Source: CAZVJA01 sp964626885 (lineage in GTDB: Bacteria; Planctomycetota; Planctomycetia; Planctomycetales; Planctomycetaceae). Taken from it: DNA of 17,459 nt. This document shows positions 1-7,819 of this stretch, one piece after another. The notes beneath the pieces were generated by a model. It was not told the origin of the DNA. It ran no database searches and was given only the letters and a program-made list of their open reading frames with translations. Numbering within the stretch: the first letter of the stretch is position 1; each line of letters begins with the position of its first letter. The stretch is taken from assembly GCA_964626885.1 (NCBI GenBank), contig CAZVJA010000105.1:1-17459 (forward strand). Reading direction: 5' to 3'. The position numbers and the translations under genes were made by a program.

Positions 1-117
1 CGTGAGCTACAGTTGGGCGATAGTGAACCCGCGCGCACCGAGTGGATGCGTGCGTTTAATAGGGTGATTGAGGAAGCCCAATCGTGCTCCAGAACAGTTC
101 CATCCGCACGAAGTTGA
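1..117 (+). CDS. C-terminal tail of an unidentified upstream gene (partial)
   Basis: Frame 1 is open from the left edge of the window to a TGA at 115-117, giving the last 38 residues of a protein (starts RELQLGDSEP, ends VPSARS). The other two forward frames close early, so this is the likeliest reading of the left edge. The tail is polar and charged, with a probable amphipathic helix around WMRAFNRVIEEAQ, and has no membrane segment. It does not resemble the conserved YfiR C-terminus seen later in the window. It overlaps the start of the hybrid kinase gene by 34 bases, which suggests translational coupling in one operon. I do not recognise the family, and the open frame could be chance because it is short. 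Confidence 0.4.
   Translation, partial: RELQLGDSEPARTEWMRAFNRVIEEAQSCSRTVPSARS
71..76 (+). promoter_or_regulatory. Ribosome binding site fixing the GTG start of the hybrid kinase
   Basis: The sequence AGGAAG lies 7 bases before GTG at 84. It supports this non-ATG start even though it falls inside the upstream reading frame. Confidence 0.6.
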
Positions 118-2084
118 TCGTGCTGACGACCGTGGTTGTGACCGTCGCGCTGATGTTTGCGAGTGCCGCATTCATCTCCAACGATGTGCGAATGATCCGG
201 GATTCCAAGGTCCGTCAATTGGCGGCGCTGGCGGAGGTCGTGGGGCGGAATGCAAGTGCCGCTCTGGAGTTCGACGACGCGAACTCCGCGGCGGAACTCC
301 TCGACCCGCTGGGAAATCAACCGACGGTGCATTTGGCGTGTCTTTATAACTCCGACGGAAAGGTGGTGGCGACGTTCCCCAAGGTGTTGCCCGAGAACCT
401 CACAATTCCACCCGCCCCGGTACAAGGGGGCTGGGAGTTCGCCAAGATCGACGGCGAGGAGATGCTGGTCGTTTCCTCGGTGGTGTCGAGCAAGGGGGAA
501 AAAGTCGGGGCACTCCTGCTCCGCTCCGATATGGCTGACCTCCACCGCGAAATCGGCAACCAGGTGATCATCACGGCGCTGGTGCTGTCGGGAGCCATGG
601 GAATCGCATTTCTGCTGGCATGCCGGCTCCAAAGGATTTTTACCGCGCCGATTATCAATTTATTGCAGGCCATGTCGTGCGTTACCCAGAATGACGATTG
701 CTCGCGCCGCGTCGTGGTCAGCAGCCGGGATGAACTCGGTTCTCTCTGCCGCAGCTTCAACGGAATGCTCGACCAGGTCGAGGGTGCGCGCGACGCACTG
801 GAAAAGGCCAACAACGATTTGGAACGTCGAGTCGCGGCGCGGACCGAGGAACTCGAGAAAGCCCGCGATGCCGCCGAGGCGGCGAGCCGGGCGAAGAGCA
901 ATTTCCTCGCCAACATGAGCCACGAAATCCGTACGCCGATGACGGCGATCCTGGGGTATGCGGACCTCTTGCTCGACTCGCGTGAAACCGAGCAAGACCG
1001 GCAGGCGTACGTGAGCACCATTCGTCGGAACGGCAGACATCTGCTGGCGATCATCAACGACATTCTCGATCTGTCGAAGATCGAAGCGGGGAAAATGTCG
1101 ATTGAGCGCGTCTCCTGTTCTCCCTGTCAGGTTGTCGCGGAGGTGGTCTCGTTGATGCGCCCCCGATTTGTGGAAAAGAATCTGTCATTGCAGGTCGAAT
1201 ATCGCGGAAGTTTTCCGTCCTCGGTGCAGACCGACCCTATGCGATTGCAGCAGATTCTGCACAATCTTGTGGGGAACGCCTTGAAGTTCACCGAACGCGG
1301 AGGCGTGTGCGTCGAAGTGTCATTCATGGAAAGCGCTGAGTCAAAGCCACCGCGTATTGCTTTCCACGTGATCGATACCGGAATCGGAATCTCGCCCGAG
1401 AATGTCGCGACGCTGTTTCGTCCATTTTGTCAGGGGGACGAATCGATGTCGCGCCGTTTCGGTGGAACCGGTCTGGGATTGTCGATCAGCCAGAGACTCG
1501 CGGAACTCCTGGGAGGTGAGATTTCCGTCGAGAGTACTCCGGGACAAGGCAGCCGGTTTACCGCAACTGTCGAGACCGGACCGCTGGATGGGGTTTCGTT
1601 CATTTCTGATTGTCGTGAAGCGGCGCTGCCGACCGGTGAATCCGGGGAAGGGCGAAACATGCGGCGGCTTGCCGGCCTGCGATTGCTGCTTGTCGAGGAC
1701 GGTCCCGACAACCAACACCTCATTTCACGCGTGCTGACAAAGGCGGGAGCCCACGTCACCATCGCCGAGAACGGTCTGGAAGGGCGCGACTGTGCATTAG
1801 CGGCCCGCGACGCGCAACGCCCGTTCGATGTCATTCTGATGGATATGCAGATGCCGGTGATGGACGGTTACATCGCCACGCGTCAACTGCGCGAGGCGGG
1901 GTATCGGGGGCATATCATCGCGCTGACCGCTCACGCGATGCAGCAGGATCGGAAAATCTGCCTCGATGCGGGCTGCGATGATTACACCACGAAGCCCATC
2001 GACACTGACAAGCTGATTGAACTTGTGCAGGCTTACGGAATGAAGCACGAGCGTCCCACCGTATTCTGCGCGACAGAGCGTTGA
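84..2084 (+). CDS. Hybrid sensor histidine kinase: CHASE8-like sensor, HAMP, HisKA, HATPase, REC
   Basis: This is an inner-membrane hybrid kinase of 666 residues. A membrane helix at about 10-32 is followed by a periplasmic domain (about 33-158) that resembles CHASE8, the sensor type of YfiN: it has an RQLAALAEVVGRNASAALEF-type helix, then FDD and a later YNSDGKVVATF stretch. A second helix (about 161-180), HAMP (about 181-235) and a coiled coil lead to HisKA with phosphoacceptor H280 in NMSHEIRTP. HATPase_c shows the N box (N398), G1 (DTGIGI, 431-436) and G2 (GGTGLGL, 460-466). The C-terminal REC (about 532-652) keeps E538/D539, phosphoacceptor D587, T615 and K637, so all catalytic residues look intact. 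The built-in REC needs an HPt partner to pass phosphate on, and such a gene lies 476 bases downstream. The signal is unknown; the downstream YfiR protein is a plausible periplasmic regulator (inference). Confidence 0.93.
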   Translation: MLQNSSIRTKLIVLTTVVVTVALMFASAAFISNDVRMIRDSKVRQLAALAEVVGRNASAALEFDDANSAAELLDPLGNQPTVHLACLYNSDGKVVATFPKVLPENLTIPPAPVQGGWEFAKIDGEEMLVVSSVVSSKGEKVGALLLRSDMADLHREIGNQVIITALVLSGAMGIAFLLACRLQRIFTAPIINLLQAMSCVTQNDDCSRRVVVSSRDELGSLCRSFNGMLDQVEGARDALEKANNDLERRVAARTEELEKARDAAEAASRAKSNFLANMSHEIRTPMTAILGYADLLLDSRETEQDRQAYVSTIRRNGRHLLAIINDILDLSKIEAGKMSIERVSCSPCQVVAEVVSLMRPRFVEKNLSLQVEYRGSFPSSVQTDPMRLQQILHNLVGNALKFTERGGVCVEVSFMESAESKPPRIAFHVIDTGIGISPENVATLFRPFCQGDESMSRRFGGTGLGLSISQRLAELLGGEISVESTPGQGSRFTATVETGPLDGVSFISDCREAALPTGESGEGRNMRRLAGLRLLLVEDGPDNQHLISRVLTKAGAHVTIAENGLEGRDCALAARDAQRPFDVILMDMQMPVMDGYIATRQLREAGYRGHIIALTAHAMQQDRKICLDAGCDDYTTKPIDTDKLIELVQAYGMKHERPTVFCATER

Positions 2085-2560
2085 AGCAGGGATGGACACG
2101 ATCGAGTGAGTTCCGCCGAGCTCCGTTTGCCGCCGTCATAGGCGACGCTAGTGCTGCTGAGGCGGATGCGACCAAGAACCGTCGGATAATTCATCTCATC
2201 ATCCGAATATTTCGGTCGTATGCTGAGCAAACGGCGCTTTGTGTCCACTCAGGTCACTCCAGCTTCGCCCGGCGCGGAACAATCGCGCTGATCCGTCTAT
2301 CCGGAAAAAACCACCAGAACCGTTCGGTTCGAGATTGCGGGCACGACTGTTTCCACCGCACCACGAATCGATGCGGATTTTGGACTGTCGTAATCGCACG
2401 ACCACAGTGGGAACCTATTTTTCATAGAGCCATCCGACGGCGCGGGAAAAGGTTGTAATTCCGCAAGGCGCAAAGGATTTGTGCACCGCCCCATCTCAAC
2501 AGAGAGATGCGGGCACACTGCTTCTGCCCGAAGCGACTATGAAGTTGAGTGGAGACGTTG
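2085..2560 (+). other. Intergenic gap upstream of the HPt gene
   Basis: These 476 bases contain no convincing gene. Open frames here are short and lack a recognisable fold or a good ribosome binding site. The last 80 bases hold a short repetitive stretch (CGCAAGGCGCAAAGG near 2462) and a strong bulged hairpin described separately. No clear sigma-70 promoter was identified by eye. The length suggests that the HPt and cyclase genes may have their own promoter, not only read-through from the kinase. Confidence 0.6.
2481..2516 (+). repeat. Bulged 13-base-pair hairpin in the leader of the HPt gene
   Basis: GTGC (2481-2484) pairs with GCAC (2513-2516), CCG (2486-2488) with CGG (2510-2512), and CATCTC (2492-2497) with GAGATG (2504-2509). 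The bulges are one base and three bases, both on the 5' side, and the loop is six bases. No T-tract follows, so it is not a standard terminator. It ends about 45 bases before the HPt start and could be a leader structure or a protein-binding dyad. It does not match a known riboswitch that I can recognise. Confidence 0.4.
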
Positions 2561-2935
2561 ATGAGTTCTGGCAATGACGCACAAGCAGTATTCGATCGCG
2601 AGTCAACTCTGCGGCGATTGCAGGGGGACATAGAGCTGCTTCACGAGGTCATCGAGTTGTTCCTTGTGACGAGTCCGCGCAGGTTGGATGAACTCAGGGC
2701 TTCCGTCCGCTCCGGCGACGCCGCGCTCATCGCTCGGGGTGCGCATGCGATGAAGAGCGCCGTGGGAAACTTTTCGGCCAAGGCCGCGGGAGAAGCGGCA
2801 TTGAGGCTCGAAATGATCGGCCGCGAAGAAAAATTGAGCGAGGCGAGTGACGCGTTGGCGGAGCTGGAACAGGAAGTGGCACGACTGCAAGCCGTCTTGC
2901 AGGAAACCTTACATACGGCAAATCACCTCGGATGA
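2561..2935 (+). CDS. Stand-alone HPt (histidine phosphotransfer) protein
   Basis: This small soluble protein of about 124 residues has the helical make-up and motif of an HPt domain. The sequence AHAMKSAVGNFSA contains the phosphoacceptor His (residue 62) and the conserved Lys three residues later (residue 65). The usual Gly after that Lys is Ser here. HPt domains shuttle phosphate between two receiver domains. The neighbours supply exactly these: the kinase upstream ends in a REC, and the cyclase downstream has one. ATG 2561 is chosen because GGAG lies 6 bases upstream; a GTG at 2549 would add four residues but has a poorer site. The stop overlaps the cyclase start as ATGA (2932-2935), so the two proteins are probably made together. 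Its role as the link in this relay is inference. Confidence 0.85.
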   Translation: MSSGNDAQAVFDRESTLRRLQGDIELLHEVIELFLVTSPRRLDELRASVRSGDAALIARGAHAMKSAVGNFSAKAAGEAALRLEMIGREEKLSEASDALAELEQEVARLQAVLQETLHTANHLG

Positions 2936-5055
2936 AATCGAAGCGTTTTGACGAGCTGAAATCGACCGGCCTGCTTCCGTCACCGACCGGAGTGGGGTTG
3001 GAGATCTTGCGCTTGACACGCACCGAAGAAGCGTCGATCGATTCGATCTCGCGAGTGCTGCAGGCCGACCCCGCCTTGACGGGGCGCATTCTTAAGTACG
3101 CCAACAACGGAAACGCCGCGTCTCAAAGGCCCGTGACGAACGTTCGTGACGCCGTCGTCCGAATCGGATTGCGGACGGTGAATGGAATCGCACTCGGCTT
3201 TTCTCTGCTTTCGAGCAGTCTCCACGGCGGCTGCTCTCGATTTGACTATCGCAGGTACTGGTCACATTCGCTGGCCATGGCGCTTGGCTGTCAGGCTCTT
3301 GTCCGCAAGTCTTCGAGCATCACACCGGACGAAGGTTTTCTCGCAGGACTTCTGGCGGATGTCGGTCAATTGGCCCTTGCCACCGTTCATCCGGAAAAAT
3401 ATTCCGAAGTATTGGCAACGGTCGGCACGGGAAATCGTGGCGACTTGCTGAGGCTGGAACAGGTCTATTTTTCCACGAATCACAACGAACTGACCGCTGC
3501 AATGCTCGATGACTGGGGGCTGCCGGAATTCTTCTCGGCAGCGGTGATACAACACGAGATGGCGAATGACAATACGTTTCCAGAAAGGTCGAAGGAGTGG
3601 TGGCTGGCGAGGTTGCTGTACGTTGCAAACTCTTTGGCCGATATCTGCGTCGCGAACGACGACCGATCGGCGGCTGTGGCAGCCTCTGAGCTCCTGAACC
3701 GGGCCGAGCAGCTTGGTATCGAAGTGAATGAATTCATCTCAATCGTCGACAAGACCATAGAGCAATGGCAGGAATGGGGCAGGATGCTGGGCGTCGATAC
3801 ACGCTTGTTGCCGACATTCCAGGAACTGCTCACACGGGCAACCTCGTCAGACGGAGATACGAAGGGAACCACATCCCCAACAATCGCACCGCCGCTGTCG
3901 GGGAATCTCGTAAGACAGCCAAGGAACCGGCAGTCCGCGGATGAAAACCCTCGCTCGGAAGATGCCGATTCCGGTCCGTCATCCGAGGCGCAGAATGACG
4001 AATCAATCACCGAACGATATGAGTCGAACACGCAGCGGGCGACTGAGAAGTCGATTGGCGGGAAGAGGCTGCGGATACTCGTGGCGGACGACGAGCCGGT
4101 CACGCGGCACGTACTCACATCGCTATTGAGATCTTCCGGACACGAAGTCATTCGCGCCAGTGATGGCACGGAAGCACTGCGGCTTGCATTGGAATCGAAT
4201 CCGCAGTTGATCATCACCGACTGGAATATGCCCGAGACGGACGGCATTCAGCTTTGTCGCGCGGTACGCGCGACGGCCTTTGGCCGACAAACATATATAA
4301 TTGTGCTCACCAGTCACGCGGACGATGAGCATCTCGTGGAGGCCTTTGAGGCGGGGGCCGACGACTACGTCGTCAAGCCGTTCCAGGCGCGAGCGCTCTT
4401 CGCGCGAATACGCGCCGGACTGCGAGTCATCAAGCTGCAGGAAGAGATCACCCGGGAGAAGGAACAATCCGAGAAGATCAGCGCTGAATTGGCGATCGCC
4501 AATCGGCGTCTGGAAATGGATGCCCTTACCGATATGCTCACCGGCTTGCCGAATCGAAGATACTTCGCGGAAAGATTGTCTCACGACTGGATTATCTCCC
4601 GCCGCAGCGGTGAGCCTCTCGCATGCATGGTTCTCGATATCGATCACTTCAAGTGGATCAACGATAATTATGGACATGATGTCGGCGACCGCGTGCTGCA
4701 ATGCGTTGCCAACACACTTCGGGCAGGAGCCCGCGGGACCGATATCGTCTGTCGTTATGGTGGCGAGGAGTTTGTGATCATCCGGATAGACAGCGATCGG
4801 TCGATCTGTCAGCAGGCGGAGCGACTCCGGCAAGCGGTGCAAACGGACGTGACCAAAGTCTTCCCACAGTTGGGACGGCAGATTACCGTGAGCATCGGTG
4901 TGGCTGTCCGCAATGAGCGGACGCGCTCTCCAGAGGCGTTGGTGAAGTCCGCCGATGAAGCGATGTATTTGGCCAAGCAATCGGGCCGAAATCAAGTCTG
5001 CCGCGCGGGCAAAGACACGGCAGCGAATCTCGAAGGGACCGGGGCGGGGATATAA
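2932..5055 (+). CDS. HDOD-REC-GGDEF response regulator, predicted diguanylate cyclase
   Basis: This soluble protein of 707 residues makes c-di-GMP from two GTP. The N-terminal HDOD domain (about 12-285) shows the family pattern, including LQADPALTGRILKYAN and a GLLADVGQL stretch where true HD phosphodiesterases carry His-Asp, so it is probably non-catalytic. A polar, Ser/Asp-rich linker (about 300-375) leads to a REC domain (about 379-500) with D386/D387, phosphoacceptor D430, T460 and K482. A short coiled coil (about 500-527) joins it to GGDEF (about 528-695). The active-site motif is GGEEF (610-614). An RGTD inhibitory site (601-604) lies five residues before it, which predicts product feedback inhibition. 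There is no membrane segment. Its start overlaps the HPt stop by 4 bases, pointing to the HPt as phosphodonor (inference). Other phosphodonors are possible. Confidence 0.93.
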   Translation: MKSKRFDELKSTGLLPSPTGVGLEILRLTRTEEASIDSISRVLQADPALTGRILKYANNGNAASQRPVTNVRDAVVRIGLRTVNGIALGFSLLSSSLHGGCSRFDYRRYWSHSLAMALGCQALVRKSSSITPDEGFLAGLLADVGQLALATVHPEKYSEVLATVGTGNRGDLLRLEQVYFSTNHNELTAAMLDDWGLPEFFSAAVIQHEMANDNTFPERSKEWWLARLLYVANSLADICVANDDRSAAVAASELLNRAEQLGIEVNEFISIVDKTIEQWQEWGRMLGVDTRLLPTFQELLTRATSSDGDTKGTTSPTIAPPLSGNLVRQPRNRQSADENPRSEDADSGPSSEAQNDESITERYESNTQRATEKSIGGKRLRILVADDEPVTRHVLTSLLRSSGHEVIRASDGTEALRLALESNPQLIITDWNMPETDGIQLCRAVRATAFGRQTYIIVLTSHADDEHLVEAFEAGADDYVVKPFQARALFARIRAGLRVIKLQEEITREKEQSEKISAELAIANRRLEMDALTDMLTGLPNRRYFAERLSHDWIISRRSGEPLACMVLDIDHFKWINDNYGHDVGDRVLQCVANTLRAGARGTDIVCRYGGEEFVIIRIDSDRSICQQAERLRQAVQTDVTKVFPQLGRQITVSIGVAVRNERTRSPEALVKSADEAMYLAKQSGRNQVCRAGKDTAANLEGTGAGI

Positions 5056-5541
5056 CCGGGTAACATACGATCTGACGAAACCTCGTCTCGATCGAGCCGG
5101 CTATTGATACGGGCTGCCGCCGTTCGCAAAAAGTCCCCCCTGTGAGGTGACTCGCTCCCGGCTTGGCTGTGACGGAACGCCTTCCCTTGCTGCTCACTCC
5201 TGCCGCCAGAATTCCCGTGAACGGTTCAACCGTTCATCCTTTGAGCCAGTTCCCCAATCGGCACGGGTACTCCAATTCCGCAAGCTTCGTCTGATCGTTA
5301 GCTCCCGTTCAAGAAAAACGGATTAAATCGACGAAACTACGTGCAAGGATTGCGAGGATTTTTCGCGGCATTTGGAAGCTGCGCGCTCTGCGATTCCTGG
5401 GGGGAATGCGCATCATCTCTGGTCTTTCATACTAACTCTTTACCATCAAAAGGCTTCGATAATCTACTTGGGCTGTCGAGCGATATCCGGGGAATTCAAT
5501 GGCGAGGTTTCCTTGATAGCGTCTCCCAATCGGAGCGGACA
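5056..5541 (+). other. Intergenic gap upstream of the TonB receptor and YfiR genes
   Basis: These 486 bases hold no convincing gene. A forward frame continuous with the receptor opens at GTG 5341, but its extra 67 residues are not signal-peptide-like and have no good ribosome binding site, so this stretch is read as leader DNA. The region contains the 19-base palindrome at 5218-5236. No clear terminator follows the cyclase gene, and no promoter boxes were assigned by eye. Confidence 0.55.
5218..5236. promoter_or_regulatory. Perfect 19-base palindrome, candidate operator
   Basis: TGAACGGTTCAACCGTTCA is two 9-base arms around a single central C. It lies 305 bases before the receptor start at 5542. 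With a one-base centre it is better suited to binding a dimeric regulator than to a terminator, and no T-tract follows. It does not look like a Fur box. The cognate regulator is unknown. Confidence 0.4.
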
Positions 5542-7818
5542 ATGAGACAAGAGAATCAAGAAATCGAGCCTCAATGGGTCGGGTTCGCCCAACAGGAGCG
5601 GTCCTCGCTCGCCTGGCGAAGCCTAGTGATCGTGACCGTCCTCGCCGCGGTTGCGACATCCGGAACGAACCTGCCTGCTCAACTGCCGTTTGAACACGAG
5701 TCCGGGGCAGGGGACTGGATTGGAGCTGATGAGGAGCCGGGACGAACACGGCTGGTCTCGAGCGACCCCGAAAGCGTGAGCCGCCAATCCACTGGAGAGC
5801 CAAACAGCTCGGCGGCATCGCTGGAGAGCAAAAACGACCTGCTGAATCTCGACATCGATCAATTAGGAAAAGTCGACGTCGTTGTTCCGTCGTTTTCCGC
5901 GACGGTGGATTCGGTCACCCGGTCGGAAAGCACGGTAGGGAAGACCCCGGCCGCCGTGTTCGTCGTTACGAATGAAATGATTCGCCGCAGCGGGGCGACG
6001 AGCATTCCCGAAGCGCTGCGGATGGTTCCCGGACTGCAGGTCGCCAGAATTGACGCGAACAAATGGACCGTCAGTTCACGCGGTTTCAACGGATTCGTCA
6101 CGAACAAGACGCTCATTCTGGTCGATGGCCGCACGATTCAGTCGCCGTTCTTCAACGGCACTCTGTTCGGCAGCGTGAACTGGGACACCATCGATGTGGT
6201 CCTGCAAGATATCGAACGGATCGAAGTGGTTCGGGGACCCGGAGGAACCATGTGGGGGGCAAACGCCGTCAACGGTGTGATCAACATCGTGACGAAGAAA
6301 TCGAAAGATACTCAGGGGATGCTCTACTCCGGAGGGGGCGGCACGGAGGACAAGTCGATTAATACCATCCGCTACGGAGGCAGCGCCGGTGATGATTTCC
6401 ACTATCGGATCTTCTACAAGCACTTCGAGCGGGACGAGAGCTTCAACGACCGCATCGCGAATTTGAGGCACGGCAACTTTGCTCCAGAAGGCCCCAATGA
6501 CGATTGGCGGCAGCACCGCGTCGGTTTTCGTGCCGATTGGAACGTCGATAATCGAGACATCGACACCGTGATGTTTCAAGGGCAGTACTACAACGGAGCC
6601 TCCGGGCTTTCATCGAAATGGGAGCAGGAGACGCCGCCGTTCGAAGACATTATCCTCCGCCATGATGCATTCATTCAGGGGGGGAACTTCCTCACACGCT
6701 ACGATCACAAGATTGATGACGAGTCAAGCATCACGCTGCAAACTTATTACGATTTCGCGACGCGCGAAAGCCAACTGCTCCATGAGCGGTATGATGTCGC
6801 CGACATCGATTTGACGTATCGGTTCCCACTCAGCGATTACCACAAAATCACGACCGGTGCACGATACCGCTTCGTCGGCGACGATCTCGCTTTCCCGACG
6901 ACCACGCTCACTTACATTCCCTCCAGCCGGCAGACGAATCTGGTCTATGGCTTTGTGCAGGATCAGATTCCGCTGGTCGCCGACAAGCTGGATCTGTTCC
7001 TCGGCACCATTCTGGAACACAACGACTATTCAGGAGTCGAGGTCCAGCCGAGCGCACGGCTTCTGTGGACGATTGATGAGCGCCGAGTCGCCTGGGCATC
7101 GGTGGCGCGCGGCGTGCGGACCCCCTCTCGGGTCGAGGACAACATGAACTTGCTCATCGGAATTCATAATCACGCCAATATAAACGCCTTCCAGGGATTT
7201 CTCGGCAACACCGATCTCGAAGCCGAGAATCTGATTGCCTACGAAATCGGCTATCGGTCGCAGCCGGTGGAGTGGTTCTCCTGGGACGCGGCGGCATTCT
7301 TCAACGACTACACGGATCTCGTGGCCTTTCGTACCGGACCTAACTTCGTTGACTCGGGGCGAATCATCGTTCCGTTCACGTTCGACAATGCCATGACTGG
7401 CCGAGCTATGGGAGCGGAAATCACGACGACTTGGGAACTCACCGAATACTGGCGGATCTTGGCGAATTACAGCTATCTGCAAATCCTGCTCGATTTCGAA
7501 CCCAATGTTGCTCGGAATCTTGTTTACGACGAAGGTGTCAGTCCGCACAATCAAGTGTATCTGCAATCCTCCTGGGATCTCCCACGCAACCTCGAGCTCG
7601 ATCTGATGGGTCGGTTTATCGACAAGCTCAAGGACGCGGATGTCAGCGGCTATATCGAGATGAACGCCCGGTTGGGCTACAAACCCAACGACGAGTGGGA
7701 ATTCTCGATTGTCGGGCAAAACGTGCTGAACCCCAACCATCGGGAGTTCGAGCAGATTATCACAGTCTCCAATCGGGTCGAGCGGGGCATCTACGCTCAA
7801 GTCGTATGGCAACGATGA
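5542..7818 (+). CDS. TonB-dependent outer-membrane receptor of the type found beside YfiR
   Basis: This is a predicted outer-membrane receptor of about 758 residues. ATG 5542 is preferred because GGAG lies 6 bases upstream and the protein then begins with an export signal: a long charged stretch, a hydrophobic core at about 28-39, and possible cleavage near LPA/Q (46/47). After a variable, acidic region, the plug domain (about 130-253) shows PAAVFVVTNEMIRRSGATSI, then VPGLQVARI, RGFNG, VDGR and the terminal IERIEVVRGPGGTMWGANAVNGVINIVTK pattern (given here as family motifs at about 224-252). The remainder (about 255-758) is a beta barrel with alternating aromatic strands, ending YAQVVWQR rather than the common terminal Phe. 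Plugs of this kind commonly occur next to YfiR-family genes, and YfiR starts one base after this stop. The ligand is unknown. No TonB, ExbB or ExbD gene is present in the window. Confidence 0.9.
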   Translation: MRQENQEIEPQWVGFAQQERSSLAWRSLVIVTVLAAVATSGTNLPAQLPFEHESGAGDWIGADEEPGRTRLVSSDPESVSRQSTGEPNSSAASLESKNDLLNLDIDQLGKVDVVVPSFSATVDSVTRSESTVGKTPAAVFVVTNEMIRRSGATSIPEALRMVPGLQVARIDANKWTVSSRGFNGFVTNKTLILVDGRTIQSPFFNGTLFGSVNWDTIDVVLQDIERIEVVRGPGGTMWGANAVNGVINIVTKKSKDTQGMLYSGGGGTEDKSINTIRYGGSAGDDFHYRIFYKHFERDESFNDRIANLRHGNFAPEGPNDDWRQHRVGFRADWNVDNRDIDTVMFQGQYYNGASGLSSKWEQETPPFEDIILRHDAFIQGGNFLTRYDHKIDDESSITLQTYYDFATRESQLLHERYDVADIDLTYRFPLSDYHKITTGARYRFVGDDLAFPTTTLTYIPSSRQTNLVYGFVQDQIPLVADKLDLFLGTILEHNDYSGVEVQPSARLLWTIDERRVAWASVARGVRTPSRVEDNMNLLIGIHNHANINAFQGFLGNTDLEAENLIAYEIGYRSQPVEWFSWDAAAFFNDYTDLVAFRTGPNFVDSGRIIVPFTFDNAMTGRAMGAEITTTWELTEYWRILANYSYLQILLDFEPNVARNLVYDEGVSPHNQVYLQSSWDLPRNLELDLMGRFIDKLKDADVSGYIEMNARLGYKPNDEWEFSIVGQNVLNPNHREFEQIITVSNRVERGIYAQVVWQR

Positions 7819-7819
7819 C

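Noticed and set aside
2081..2458. Forward open frame of 125 codons in the gap after the hybrid kinase
   Set aside because: It starts with TTG inside the kinase gene, has no ribosome binding site, and its basic, low-order sequence matches no family I know.
2440..2520. Possible c-di-GMP riboswitch ahead of the HPt-cyclase pair
   Set aside because: A GCGCAAAGG stretch recalled part of the known motif, but the two paired helices, tetraloop and receptor layout could not be found.
4123..4995. Reverse open frame of 290 codons opposite the cyclase
   Set aside because: It is a shadow of the REC-GGDEF coding frame, with no recognisable domain or start site.
5341..5541. Longer N-terminus for the TonB receptor from GTG 5341
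   Set aside because: The extra 67 residues are not signal-like and lack a good ribosome binding site. ATG 5542 has both a well-placed GGAG and a signal peptide directly after it.
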